Of a DNA stretch of 17,112 nt, positions 1 to 11,360 are shown one piece after another (within the stretch, counting starts at the first letter, position 1; every line of letters begins with the position of its first letter). The position numbers were made by a program, and so were the translations under genes. The notes under the pieces were generated by a model that did no database searches, was not told where the DNA came from, and was given only the letters and a program-made list of their open reading frames with translations. The DNA lies in assembly GCA_000697335.1 (NCBI GenBank), contig JNEM01008825.1, positions 1-17,112 of the forward strand. The letters run 5' to 3'. Source of the stretch: Conidiobolus incongruus B7586. Its lineage: Eukaryota > Entomophthoromycota > Entomophthoromycetes > Entomophthorales > Conidiobolaceae.

Positions 1-318
1 ATATATTATTAATAAATATAATAAATTTTAATAATTTAATTTAAGTTTATTTTATTAAATATTAATCAAGTTATTAGTAAAAATATAAGTGTTTTTAAAA
101 TTATAACTTCTTTTTATAGATTAAAATATATACTAGTTTATAATAATAACTTATAAAATTAAAAATATATATATTTTTATTAATATTTCAATTAATTTTT
201 AATTAAAATAAATTTATATTAGACTATGTAATTAATATATATTATTTATTTATAATATAGTATATAAAGTAAAATTTAATTAATTATTAATTAATATATT
301 AAACTAAAAGTATATTTA
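1..318. other. AT-rich DNA without a recognisable gene
   Basis: I see no coding stretch, RNA gene or long repeat here. The segment is almost only A and T, with short self-complementary runs such as the TTAATTAA-type tract near 277-299. It is the left flank of the Tc1-like transposon and ends in the TA target dinucleotide at 317-318. Confidence 0.6.
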
Positions 319-344
319 AAATAAGTTATAAATTTATGGGCTTT
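319..344 (+). repeat. Left terminal inverted repeat of Tc1-like element
   Basis: The core from 324 (AGTTATAAATTT, one variable base, then GGG) is repeated in reverse complement at the right end of the element. The differences include A/G and C/T changes consistent with RIP. It would have been the transposase binding and cleavage site. Confidence 0.8.
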
Positions 345-349
345 AGTAT

Positions 350-1420
350 TGATACCAAAATTGATATCTAATATATATACCTTTTGCTTTTTTTTCTTTA
401 AGTTTATAAGGTATAGAGTTAACTAGCTTCTTATATCAAGCAAAATTAATGTTATCCTAAGCTTCTTAAATATTCTTAAAGTTAATCTAAATTTTTTATT
501 AAAAGGAAAGCTTTAATTGAATTTTTTAATTAATCTTAAAGATATTTAATTAAATTGAAATTAAAAGATTGAGGAGGCTATTTAATAATAGTAATTTTGT
601 TATTTTTAAGATATTTAATAATAGAATTTGTAGTATAACCAGGTATATTATCTTATTAGAAAATAATATTTGATTTATTTTAATTTATACCACTCAATAA
701 TTTTTTTCAATTCATTATTTAAAATACTTTAATATATCTTAAGATTAATTCCTTTATCAAGCCTATAAAAATATTTTATATCTAAAGATAACATACATCC
801 TTAAACTATAATTAAACTATTATTATATTTTTAGGCTATTATAACATAATGTTTATAAAGTAGTTTTTTATCTTTTTTGAAATATCTAGCTTTTTTTATT
901 AAATATAATAAGATATATTTTTGTTTTATTAAACTAAATAACTTTATTTTAATTAATTTTGATTCAACTTTAATATTTACATTTAAATTTGTACCTAACT
1001 TTATAATGAAACTTTTTTAGTTAAGGGTGTTTTTCCTTAAGATAAAAGTAATATTTATTTAAATATAAAGCATATATAATAGTATTAGTACTAATTAATA
1101 TTCTTTTATAGTCTTATAATTCTTGTTGTACTTTTATTATAGTATTATATTTACTTATACTAACTAATCTACAAATAAAGTTTTTATCATGTTTATTTAT
1201 AATTTTAATACACTTAAGTTTTAATTTAGGTATTTTGTTAATATTAATCTTATTAACCCTAGCAATAATAAATTAGCTAATATTAATAATTCTAATAATC
1301 TTATAAGTTAATTAATTTTTATTATAAAGTTGATTAATACATAAATAAACTTTTTTCAAGAGAGATTTAATTATTATCATATTAATTTTAAAATATTAAC
1401 TTAATAATTTTATAATATTT
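350..1420 (-). pseudogene. Tc1-like transposase pseudogene (D34E class)
   Basis: Read on the minus strand, the N-terminal part (about 1400-1030) resembles the paired helix-turn-helix DNA-binding region of Tc1 transposases, ending in a segment like LTKKHRKARL near 1000-1040. A DESK-like motif near 955-970 marks the first catalytic block, and a W-G-C-M motif lies near 795-805. The second catalytic block reads D-N-x-P-G-Y-T at about 630-652, with the Asp codon at 650-652. It is followed in the same frame by the PPQS...N block at 548-580. The residue 34 positions after that Asp is Lys (codon 545-547) where the family has Glu, a G-to-A change that would abolish catalysis. In-frame stops stand at expected Gln (two just before D-N) and Trp (before PPQS) positions. 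The 5' two-thirds is in a different frame, so at least one frameshift lies between about 655 and 800. It is not functional. Confidence 0.85.
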
Positions 1421-1480
1421 ACAATATAATAAAAAAAATAAAATATATATAAATTTTGTTATTTATATCCCTTTAACTTA

Positions 1481-1506
1481 TAAACCCAGAAATTTATAAC
1501 TCATAT
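1481..1506 (-). repeat. Right terminal inverted repeat of Tc1-like element
   Basis: This is the reverse-complement partner of 319-344. The core AAACCCAGAAATTTATAACT at 1482-1501 pairs with the left core with about two mismatches. TA follows at 1507-1508. Confidence 0.8.
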
Positions 1507-2184
1507 TAGTTAAATTTTAAGTTTTGATATATCAACCAATAGCTAATGAAATATAATCAAATATAGTAATTTATAATAAATTAATATATGAAAATTATAT
1601 ATTTTAATTGAAATATATTTAATTGAGAATTATTTAAAATATAAGGAAATATATAAATAGTTTTGATTTTATAACTTATTTTTATAGGCTAATATATATT
1701 AGTTTTTGAAATTAAATTTTTTATAATAATTATATTATATAACACTTTTATTTTGAATGAAATAAATTAATTAAAATGAAATTATTTTTATATCATAATA
1801 TTAAACTATATTTTAATTATTATAAAATTTTAATATTAAAAGCTAAGGTTTGCTTGAAAGAATTTAAAAAACTTAAAATAAATTGTTTAATTTAGAAATA
1901 TCAATATTAAATTAGAATCACTAAATTATTTCTAGTGTAATTAATTTATTTAGTTTATTTTGAAAATATAAATATTAAATATATAACAATTTTATTCCAA
2001 AAAACAAAGATTATTATTGGTAAATTTAATTTGTCAATTAAATTATATATGTTTTAGATATTATTACATATAAATTAAATATTTATCATCAATTTATGTC
2101 ACTTTAATAATAAATAATAATTTTAATTAATATTTTTTTATTAATAACAGTTGAAATATTATTTAATATTATATTAAATTAATA
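1507..2184. other. AT-rich DNA without a recognisable gene
   Basis: This flank lies between the Tc1-like element and the large nested retrotransposon. I found no coding similarity in any frame, no tRNA-like fold and no repeat shared with the rest of the window. A few bases of slightly higher G+C around 1840-1870 do not translate to anything I recognise. It may be an older element degraded past recognition. Confidence 0.5.
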
Positions 2185-2521
2185 TGTCTTATATTAAGTT
2201 TGATAAATAAAAATTATAATTAAAAAAGTACTCAAAATATAATTTGATTAATTATTTATAAATCTTGCTTATTGACATATTGGGACTATAGGTTTAAAAA
2301 CCTATTGTTGAGGATATCTAAAAAAACATCTTTATTTTTATCATTGTTAGGTTTAAATAATTGACTTAATAAATGATATAGGGTTTGGACAAAATCTAAT
2401 AAAGAAATCAAAAAAAGCAAAGAGTATTCTTTAATTATAAACTAACAAAACTAGCTTAAATTACAAATAATATTGGTTTAACTATCAAACTAGAATTGAT
2501 GGTTAATTTTAAAATACAACA
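2185..2521 (-). repeat. 3' LTR of the outer gypsy element
   Basis: It pairs as a direct repeat with about 15300-15655. Over the well-aligned 100 bp at 2397-2496 versus 15531-15630 I count roughly 14 differences, most of them C/T or G/A transitions. The 2521 end (ACAACA on the plus strand) gives a TG start on the minus strand. The other end is less certain: similarity fades and I placed it at TGTC at 2185. Confidence 0.8.
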
Positions 2522-4754
2522 TTATTTCTTCATTTTTTAAATTAATAAAATCCTTTATTAAATATATTTTTGCTATTTTATATTATTCTTAAAATATTGT
2601 TTTACTTCTATTTAATATATTTTTTTAATAATATATAATTTTTCATGAATTATATCATATGTAATGTCTAATCTTTTAAATAAAATAATATAAGGTCTAT
2701 TATATTTCTAATATATTTTCTTTCTTCCTTTTATCATTAACAACCGAATATAATTATCAATTTTATATTTTAGCTTAAAAATTTTATTATTATATAGTTG
2801 TAATTTCTTGAATATTCAATTATTTTTATATTCTTATTAATTAATATAGTATTTGAATTCTGAATTAAGTTTGATTTATTTATTATATATAATCAAGATA
2901 CTCTCTAATAATTATAACTCTTATTTAAATAATATTATAAAACGTAATATTTAATTGAATTATAATATCTTTTAGTATATAAACAATATTTTATTAAATT
3001 CTTGGTTTTTAATCCTTTAGATAGTTAATTGATAGTTTTTCTAAATAATCACATAATATCTTATTAAATCACTTTATATTCTTATTATTTTAAAAATGAT
3101 ATATTGATATAAATTAATATCTTACTTAAAATATCTTAATAAGTTTTCTTATAATATAATAATTAAATTCAAGACTTTTATTAGTTGTAATGATTTTTGA
3201 AAGTTTAAAATTTAAGATAATATCGGTATAAATAAATTCAACCATTATCTTTATAGTTTATAATATATATAATATATATATTAACCAATAAAATTATTAT
3301 TCTGTTATAAATAGTATATATTAATTACCAAAAGTTAAATTTTTAAAAGGTTTTATAAAGTTTAATATTATTTTTTTAAATAATTTATTATTTATTATGT
3401 GTTTAGAAGGTAAATTTTCTATAGTCTTATCATATATCTAATATGTATAATATTTACTAATAACTTCTTAAACTATCTTATTAATTTTTATCAGTTAAAA
3501 TTATTTCTGAACTAAATACAATTTAGTTATTATAATATAATAAGCTTTATTTATATAGAATATTTTAGTTAATTTTTATCAATATTGTTGTTTTAGGATT
3601 ATTTATATATTCTCCTGTTTTTCTAATAAATTTATTATTATAGATTAAATATCTTTTGCACTACTTTTAAAATTATAAATAGGTTTTATATGATAGAAAC
3701 TTTAGTGGTTTATTATATTTTAATGTTTGATATATCATTAATTAATTAACTATCTAATTTATTTTAGTAAAATTTTCAACTATCTTTGTAGTTTCAACTA
3801 ATTATCTATTTAATATATTTTCTGGTATATTTTCTTTACTTAGTCTATATTCTATTTTAATAATATTAAATTTTAATTTATATAACTAATAAGTAAATTA
3901 ATTTATTGGATTTATTACCTTAAAATATTTTTTAAATAATGCATGATTTATTTAGATTTTGAAATATTAACTAAATTAATAAATTTTCAAATATTTTATT
4001 ATTAAAAAACTACATATATTTTTTTATAGATAATTATTTAATTTCAATCAGCTTTATTAAATTACTTAAAATAATAGTTAAAATTGATTTTTTTTATCTT
4101 TTCGATATAATTAGATAAGTACAATACTTATTCCTATACCTAAAGAATTAGTTTGCAAAATAAATTCAAGATTAAAATTTAATAGTTTAAAAATCAAAGT
4201 AAAGATTAGTATATTATTAAGCTAATGATAACTCTTTTTAGTTAATTTTCTAAAATCAAAGATATTATTAATTTTAGTTAACTTAGTATAAGGTTGAGTT
4301 ATTTTGAAAACAATTTTTAATAAAATATTAGTAATAATTAATAAAGTTTAAGGATGCTTTTATCTCTTTAATATCTTTAATTTTAAAATAATCTTTAATT
4401 TATTTTATTTTAAAGTATTAGTTTCTAATTTTTAATTACTAATGATATATTATATTTATTGCTTTTTTAACTATTTTAATATTGTTTAAATATGAATTAA
4501 GTGATTTTCTTTGGTAGAACTATAAATTATGATATTGTTTAAATAAAGACAAAATCATATAAAAATTCCTTCTTTATATTATTAACCATAGATTAAAATA
4601 TTTTTAATATATTTAATAAACTAAAAAATATAACTTTAAAAGTAAAATAATTAATATGTAAATTAAATATTATTAATGAAATTAAATTTATATATATTAG
4701 TACTTTTTAATAAATTAAGAATAAATCTAATATATTAAAAATAATAACCTAATA
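2522..4754 (-). pseudogene. Outer gypsy: 3' part of pol (RT end, RNase H, integrase), fossil
   Basis: On the minus strand, from right to left, this is the second half of the outer element's pol. The RT active-site region and the following TKE-HLIHI-like segment read at about 4475-4600. The stretch about 4450-3700 should hold the RT connection and RNase H, which I could not resolve motif by motif. The stretch about 3700-2900 shows weak integrase-like patches, such as an EIILTD-like segment near 3485-3520. The tail about 2900-2650 is compatible with the region after integrase. It is heavily broken. The inner gypsy element interrupts the RT at 4754/10537. Confidence 0.65.
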
Positions 4755-5132
4755 TATAAGTATTATAATGATTGTTATTTAATTGATATTTTTCCTTATT
4801 TTAATTCATTATTAAAGACTTAATTATTTAAATTAACTCTTATCAAAATTTTACAAATCTATATCTGAGTAATTTTACTATTACTTAATATTATATATAT
4901 ATATATATATTTCACTTAGCTATAAGAATGACAAGGATCTTTTCTTTTTAACAAAGGGTCTTTGAAGTTTATATTACTTTTAACATAAATAAAACCTTTT
5001 TTCTAAACTATTAATATATTTTTTATTACTAATATTTAATAACTTAATATTAAAATATTTTGCTATTATATTTTTCTTAAAGTATTAAGGGACCTGTTTT
5101 TTTTTACTTTTAATTTTTGTTATTCACTTATA
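4755..5132 (+). repeat. 5' LTR of the inner gypsy element
   Basis: The LTR starts TATAAGTATTATAAT, matching TGTAAGTATTATAAT of the 3' copy, and ends in the CACTTATA that matches CATTTATA at 10536. Shared blocks include the tract around 4810-4830 and the AT dinucleotide run (4893-4911). The run near 4970-4995 (TTATATTACTTTTAACA) is also shared. It is 378 bp long. Unlike the 3' LTR it lacks the inverted copy of its own end. Confidence 0.85.
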
Positions 5133-6900
5133 TAATAGCAATAATTAAGAAGATTTAAAAGTACTCATATTATTATAGTTAAAGATTTTATAATTATAAC
5201 TTATTATTTTAAATATAACTAAAATTAAATGAACAATGAAATTTTTAATAACAATTACTATTATTCTATTAGTTAATAAGATTTTATTAATATTAATAAT
5301 ACCTTTACTAAATATAAAATAAAATTAAAATAAACATAGTAGATAAACTATATATAGTAAATGATAGTTGAATTAAATAATTATAAACTTTATTTATTAA
5401 TTATAAAGAGCTTTAACAAAGTTAGGTTTTTCACAAATAACTTAACTACTTATAATAAGTCAAAATCTTTTGAAAAATTAAAAGAATTTTTAAACAAATT
5501 ATTTAAATTCCTTGAAAAAATCAAAACTTTAGACTTATAAGATTTAATAAAGATTTTGACTTTTAAATAAACCTTTTATATTAAACTTTAGTAGTATAAA
5601 TACTTAAAAAACACATTTAATCTTATTAGTGGTTTTTTTCATCTTAATAAGATCTAAATTTTCAATTAATTCAAACAAAAAATTAAATAAAGGTTTTATC
5701 CATTAGATATAATTACTACTAGATAAAATAAGCTAGTAAATATCATTTAAAAATCTTTAGTTAAAAATTTCATTAAAGATTTTATTTAATTTAAATTAAA
5801 GTTTTCAAAATTTTTTTAAAATAAAAAAAATAGGTTTAAGCCAAAACTCAAGGTTTATATTTTTATTATCGTCTATTTTAAAATTAATATAAAAAAGTTA
5901 TTTTTGTTATTTTAACTAAAATAGCCATTAAGGTAGAAAATGATTAGAATTATATAAATGGAATGAATAAGAGTTTTTATATTTGTTTTTATAATTCCCT
6001 ATTTAAATTGTATAATTTTAATATTATAAATAACTTTATAATATAGCAAAAAGAACACCTAATTATAAAAGAAAAATTATACTTAAGAAAAATTAAAAGA
6101 TGTTTTTATTATAAATTAATTAATATACATTATCATTAAATTAATTACTTTAAGAAATTATCTAATAATAAACACTTTAGTGATATAATTTCAAACAATA
6201 ATATTTAAATAAATAATAGAGAAAGTGATTAACAGATTTATAATTCATTTAGTTTATATTTAGTTAAATTTAATTAGGATAATAAAGAGAAATTTTGTTA
6301 AAAATTAATTATAATAAACCCTCAAAATTATATTCAAGTGACTTAAATTTCATTTGAAATTGATTAGAAAAGGAGAGTAATATATATCTAAATTCTTATT
6401 TATTAGATTTTAATGAAAATAAGTTATATTCCTTGTAAATCTTTAAAGGTATTTTAAATATATATTATTTCTTTGTTATTTAACTTTAAATATAATAATA
6501 TACTTAATAATGAAAATATTGTCAAGAGCTTTAAATAAACTTATAATCAAATAAATATGATATTAAATTATATAAATAATACTCAACAAATTACCAAAAG
6601 ATCTTTATATTATCATACTTTATTAGTAATAGGTTATTCTAAAAGAATCTAATTTATAATAGTTTTTAAAAAATATAACATTATTTTAAGATTCAGTTGG
6701 TTTTAGAAATATTATTTAATTGTTATAAATAAAAGTTTATTTAATGAACATATTTTTTGATTCTATTATAATAAGTTAATTTATAATTTAATAATTAATT
6801 CTATTATAAAAGATGGCACCAATAATATCTTTTTTAATAATATATTAATTTTAAGAAAATCAGTTGTAAGTTTAATTAAGAAGTTAGAAAATTAATCTAT
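5133..6900 (+). pseudogene. Inner gypsy: probable gag and protease region, fossil
   Basis: This lies where a Ty3/gypsy element carries its primer binding site, gag and protease, between the 5' LTR and the recognisable RT. I could not identify a nucleocapsid zinc knuckle or a protease motif by eye, so the call rests on position. No long frame is open in any direction. Confidence 0.45.
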
Positions 6901-7049
6901 TATAGTTTATATCAATTTTAATATTATTACTATTTTTTCAAAAAATCTAAAAAATACTATAGATGTTAAAAAACTATTATACAAAGTAATCAATAATTAT
7001 AGCAATTTTTTTAAAGTTTTAAACACTTTATTATTAAAAAAAAATTTGT

Positions 7050-7640
7050 TTTATACAATCAAATTATTACTTTGTATTAAATCTTATTATATTTTTCTTA
7101 AACAATATAAGATTCTTTGTAAGGAAATAAATAAGTTATTAGAATTAAGCTGTATATAACTTTCTATAAGTCTTTAAGGTTTACTAATATTTTTTATTAA
7201 AAAATATAATAGAGGTTGATAATTTTATATTGATAATAAACTTTTTAATAGTAAGACAATTAAAAATAAAACTTATTTAATTAATTTAAATGAAATTAAA
7301 GATAAATTTATAAATATCAGTTATTTTACTAAAATAAATTTTAAGAACAATTATTATAATATTTTAGTTAACAAATAAAATATCCTTTTAACTACTTTTA
7401 ATTATATAGTAATATATTATAACTTTGAAATTATGAATTTTAAGTTTTATAATACATTTGTTATACCTATAAAATCGATGAATAATTTATTTAGCAAATA
7501 TTACAATGATTTTGTTATATATTACTTGAAAATTATTATAATTTATTTAAAAACTTTAAATAAATAAATTTTATATGTAAAAACTGTTTTATAAATACTT
7601 AACCAAAATTAGTTGCTAGTATAACTCTTTAAATATATTT
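7050..7640 (+). pseudogene. Inner gypsy: reverse transcriptase remnant, fossil
   Basis: Plus-strand translation resembles the Ty3/gypsy RT across its length. The sequence leading to the first RT blocks lies at about 7060-7200. The block that normally reads ITKxD...AYYNI appears as FTKINFKNNYYNI near 7325-7365. The NLMNNLFSKYYNDF-like helix is at about 7478-7516, followed by the region of the YLDD box near 7517-7535 and a KTLN...VKTVLQIL segment to about 7600. In the living family this domain copies element RNA into DNA inside virus-like particles. It is broken. Confidence 0.85.
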
Positions 7641-8560
7641 TTGCTATTTTATCTATTTTATTTTATAATTCTATTTTTTTTTAAATAAATTTCTATTAAC
7701 CTAGCAAAACTTTTAAGATTATAAAACATTACAATCCTTGCTAGTAAATATCAAATAATAACTTTTCTAAGATTAGTTATATATTTCAAAGACTATATTC
7801 CTGTTTTTGTTAAGCTTATTAGTTTTATGTCTAACTTATTAAAAAAAGATAAATTATTTAATTAAATTTTTAATAAGATTTTTTCTTTTTATACACTAAT
7901 TTACAAAATTATCATATTTCTAATATTTGTTATATTTTATTTTAAATTGTTAGTAATTGTACTCATAGATATGTTTATCTATAATATAAGTAGTTAGATA
8001 CAACAAAGAAAATTATTTAACATTTTAAGAAGTACAATCATTTTAAAATTTTAGAGAAGATAACTAAGCACCAAAGGTTTTTAAATATTTAAATCTAAAG
8101 CCTTTAGCATTTTAATTTAGAAAATTAACACCTATTAAATAAAATTATTTTTTACATAAACAAAAAATACTTACATTAATATAAATTTTAAAAACGTTTA
8201 TTTTTTGGTTATCTTATCAAGAGTTTTTATGCTTAAAAAAACACAAATCATTAATTTACTTAAATTCACAAAAGAATCTATCTAAAAAAAATTGTATGGA
8301 TAAAAACCATCTAGGAGTATTTATTCATAATGAAATACTTTTTTAATAAGTAGAATAAGGCTATAGATATGTTATATAAAAATTTAATCTATACACTAAT
8401 ATGTAATAAGTGTAAAAAACTAATTAAAACTAACTTAACAATTACCATATTAAATAATAAAAATATTTTATTAAATTTTAAAAGAAAAACTATAATATAC
8501 TGACTTTTATTTGATGATCAAAGCTAAAATAAAAGAATTAATAAAAAAACTCCCTAAATT
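7640..8560 (+). pseudogene. Inner gypsy: RNase H and linker region, fossil
   Basis: The segment lies between the RT and integrase remnants, where Ty3/gypsy elements hold the RT connection domain and RNase H. Similarity is weak: a KHYNP-like patch appears near 7722-7740, and the rest is not resolved by eye. The call is mostly positional. Confidence 0.5.
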
Positions 8561-9500
8561 TTAAGTATTCTAAATATTAAATGCTGTGTTATATAAATAT
8601 AACAAATTATATATTTTAAAAGTCTTTAACTCTTAAATGAAGATTTTAGAACAATATTATAATTATAAAATAAATTGATATTAAAGTTAAATTCAACTTA
8701 TTGATAGAAATCAAGTAAAATATTATACACCCAAATCAATTGAGTTGATAAGAAGTTATTTTGAATTTCATAATAGCTTTTCAAACAATAGTATAATATA
8801 AAGAAAATAATTGGTGAATTAAATTCTTTAACTTTATTATTTAAATTTTAAGCTTAAATATAACTTAACTTTATAACATTAATTAAGTTAAAAAAATTCT
8901 ATTTTAATATTTTTATAGTTATTGATTTTTGTAAAAAATTTGGTTATTTTATTTTTATTTATAAAATAGTTATAATATTTAAAATAGCTAATTTATTAAT
9001 AAAAAAAATGATTTTACTAAATGAATATTTATTATTATATTTAATAATAGAGATTTTAAATTTATATTAAAATTCTATAAAACTTTCATATAATATATAT
9101 ATATTAATATAAAACTTCATACTATTCACCATCATTAATTAAATCAACTAGTTAAAAGAGTCATTAAATTTTTAAAATAAATAGTTAAAAATTATATTAA
9201 TTTTAACCTAAATAATTAAGAATCACTCTTACTTAATTTATAATTTTCCTATAGGAACTAAATTAATTAGTTTAGTAATTTAATTCCCTATTTTATAAAT
9301 TATAAACAATATCCTATCTTATTAATCAACCTTAACTTAAATTTTATTACCAATGAGTTTATCATGAATAAATTAGAAAAATTTAAATTAATCCATAAAA
9401 TAATTTCAGAATCAACTTAGTTGAAACAAACATACAATAAAATTATTATTAAAAATTCCATAAAACTATACATAAATATAAACCTAAGTCTTTAATTCTT
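8560..9500 (+). pseudogene. Inner gypsy: integrase remnant, fossil
   Basis: The clearest coding relic in the window. From about 8915 the plus strand reads like the start of the gypsy integrase catalytic core (I-V-I-D, then a GYFIFIYK-like segment). The QLVKRVIKFLK segment near 9144-9180 matches the conserved TERVNQ-like helix. The NYINFN...ESLL and NEFI...KLEKFKLIHKI segments to about 9400 match the downstream part of the domain. The stretch 8560-8760 should hold the N-terminal zinc-binding domain. Integrase inserts the cDNA into host chromatin. It is broken. Confidence 0.85.
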
Positions 9501-9689
9501 TTAGATACAATAGATATACCTTTCACCAACTAAATATTTAGAAACAACACAAATCAAAAGCTTTTATTATTTTAGATTAAACTATTCTATATATTTAAAG
9601 CAAGCTTTAAACTTGCAAAATTTAAATAAATATAATTGAAAACTTATAAATATTATTAAATCTTTTTAACTCACTGTTAAAACCATACT

Positions 9690-9960
9690 ATTATCTTAAA
9701 AACAAGTTTCCTGATTAAATTTTCAAAGAACCTCTATTACTTATTATTAATAATCAAAGGAATGAGATATATTATCTTAACAAAATTTTTTTATATAAAA
9801 CATAATATAGAAAACGTTATTATTTTATAAAATAGTTAAGTTGTTTTTATTTTAAGTTAACTTAAAAACCACTTAAAATGATTAAAGACATATATATGTA
9901 TTTATCTTATATAAAGAAAATTAAAGGGAGTAATACTATGCTAATAGCTCAATATAATTT
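9690..9960 (+). pseudogene. Inner gypsy: C-terminal chromodomain remnant, fossil
   Basis: Following an FKEPPLL-like segment (about 9727-9745), the stretch about 9760-9900 resembles the chromodomain at the end of chromovirus integrases: an NEIYYLNKIF-like first strand, a KRYYYFIK-like second strand, and a KPLK segment where the family has WEP(L/E)NL. In living relatives this domain guides insertion into methyl-H3K9 heterochromatin. The region ends at the polypurine tract. Confidence 0.75.
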
Positions 9961-9968
9961 AAAGGGGG
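9958..9968 (+). other. Polypurine tract of the inner gypsy element
   Basis: The run TTTAAAGGGGG ends exactly where the 3' LTR begins with TG. This is the expected primer site for plus-strand DNA synthesis and fixes both the element's orientation and the LTR start. Confidence 0.85.
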
Positions 9969-10536
9969 TGTAAGTATTATAATAATTAACATTTAATTAA
10001 TATTTTTCCTTATTTTAATATATTACTAAAAATTTTATTATTTAAATTAAATTTTAGTAGTGAATTAAAATAAAGAAAAATATTAACTAAATACTAATTA
10101 TTATAATACTTACATTTTTTTTCAACTATATTAAACTATTAACATAATTTTTCTCCTTTTAATCTTTTTGATATGAGATAAATATATATGAGTCTCTTTA
10201 ATTTTTTCAATTTACTATTAAAGACCTAATTATTTAAATTAGGTTTTATTAATATTTTACCAATTTATATTCGAGTAACCATATTGTTAATCAAACTTAT
10301 ATATATACATATATATTTTACTTCAATATAAGAAAAATAACGATTTTATCTTTTTAATAAGGGGGCTTTTAAGCTTATATTACTTTTAACACAAATAAAC
10401 CTTTTTGTTTAATTATTAATATATTTTTTATTTTTATTAGTTAATAACTTAATACTAAAGGATCTAATTATCATAAATAATTTAAAATATTAAAAAACCT
10501 ACCTCCTTTACCCTTTACCATTGTTATTCATTTATA
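9969..10536 (+). repeat. 3' LTR of the inner gypsy element, enlarged
   Basis: It starts TGTAAGTATT after the polypurine tract and ends CATTTATA. It matches the 5' LTR at both ends and through its body: the GACCTAATTATTTAAATTAG tract near 10220-10240, the AT-dinucleotide run near 10300, and the TTATATTACTTTTAACA block near 10376-10392. At 568 bp it is about 190 bp longer than the 5' LTR. The extra length comes from an inverted copy of the LTR's first part plus about 90 bp, after which a block near the LTR start is repeated. Confidence 0.85.
9970..10113. repeat. Fold-back palindrome at the start of the inner 3' LTR
   Basis: GTAAGTATTATAATAATTA at the left is answered in reverse complement by TAATTATTATAATACTTAC at the right end. 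The arms are about 65 bp each and run inward past ATATTTTTC and TAGTAGT/ATTACTA-type blocks to a loop of about 13 bp. As RNA or single-stranded DNA it would form a long hairpin. The left arm and loop also match the 5' LTR start, so the right arm is the added part. Confidence 0.85.
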
Positions 10537-11360
10537 CCATTTAAAAAATGAAGCAATTCATTGATTTTAAGTAAAGATAAAAAATTCTTCTAGTAAAATT
10601 AATTAATTATTTAAAATTAATATATAATTTTATTTTTCTATCTTTTTTTATAAATAATATAACTTAGAATATTTATGATAAATCTAACTCTTGAATAATA
10701 TTATTATCTAACATAAAATATAATTTTTTATCTAGTTAATTTAATTTTTGCTTATAAAGGCCATTTTATTTTTTATATAATAAGGGTTATATTTTTATTA
10801 ATTAACTTAATTTAATAAGTGATTATTGTTGTTTTCATTATTTTCTTAAAATTTATATATACTATATTTAAGAATTTAGTTAAAAGATTAATAATAGATT
10901 CTTTATTAATAATTTTTTTATATTAATTAAATTTATTCTATTATTAATTACAGGAGTGATTTTTTTAAGATAGTTGACTTAAGTTTTTAAATTATAAGAT
11001 ATTTAAATTTATTTGTTTTAGATAGATTTTTAATTATTATTTCTATAGTTTTTTCTTTATTATCATATAATATCTTTATCAATTGGAAAAGATTGTTGAT
11101 TATAGTATATATTTTGTTTAACTAGTTATAACCAAGAATAGTAGGTAAATTAAGGCTCTCCATTATTAAAAATTTATCTTTAATAATAATTTCTCTTATT
11201 TAAATTTTAATGCCTTTTATCACTCTTATTAATTTTATAATAGTGGTTATAATTATAAACTCTATACTAGATAAAATTACTTATTCTTATTATTTTATTA
11301 TCTTTATATTTTAAATATATTTTATATTAGATTTATTAGTATTATCTTGAATTTAAAGTA
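10537..11360 (-). pseudogene. Outer gypsy: N-terminal part of reverse transcriptase, fossil
   Basis: Minus-strand translation gives recognisable Ty3/gypsy RT blocks. A LDNNIIQELDLS-like segment (about 10690-10740) corresponds to the stretch before the first RT motif. FIKKDRKIKLYINF (about 10612-10655) corresponds to the VKKKDGSLRLCVDY block. INELLHFL (about 10540-10565) corresponds to the PLPxIDELL block. The inner gypsy element interrupts the domain here at 10536. The part about 10900-11360 is the expected protease/pre-RT region and is not resolved. Confidence 0.75.

Larger units (their letters stand above)
319..1506 (-). mobile_element. Tc1-like DNA transposon, near full length, RIP-degraded
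   Basis: A complete-looking but dead member of the Tc1/mariner (IS630) superfamily, which moves by cut-and-paste into TA sites. The ends are inverted repeats of about 25 bp: AAATAAGTTATAAATTTATG at the left, and ATATGAGTTATAAATTTCTG when the right end is read in reverse complement. TA dinucleotides flank both ends, at 317-318 and 1507-1508, as expected for the target duplication. The length of 1188 bp is close to compact fungal Tc1-like elements such as impala (about 1.3 kb). A single transposase gene fills the interior on the minus strand. The ends could be off by a few bases because the outermost TIR positions are only partly conserved. Confidence 0.85.
4755..10536 (+). mobile_element. Inner Ty3/gypsy retrotransposon with chromodomain (fossil)
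   Basis: A second LTR retrotransposon of about 5.8 kb in the orientation opposite to its host element. Its LTRs are at 4755-5132 and 9969-10536. A polypurine tract ending in GGGGG directly precedes the TG start of the 3' LTR. The plus-strand interior runs from gag region through RT and integrase to a C-terminal chromodomain. This order and the chromodomain place it in the chromovirus branch of Ty3/gypsy (Metaviridae), which is common in fungi. I found no matching target duplication: the flanks are TAATA and CCATT. It lies inside the RT of the outer element, so it is younger. It is broken, with dozens of changes. Confidence 0.9.

Noticed and set aside
2556-2578. Shared string AAATATATTTTTGCTATTTT with about 7632-7654
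   Set aside because: The match is short and of low complexity, and it does not extend on either side. The two loci are in different elements and orientations, so it is probably chance or convergent AT bias.
4890-4912. AT dinucleotide runs at 4893-4911, 10300-10318 and 11458-11477 as promoters, origins or centromere-like sites
   Set aside because: The first two are the same position in the two inner LTRs and the third is inside the mariner. Simple AT runs are expected at this base composition.
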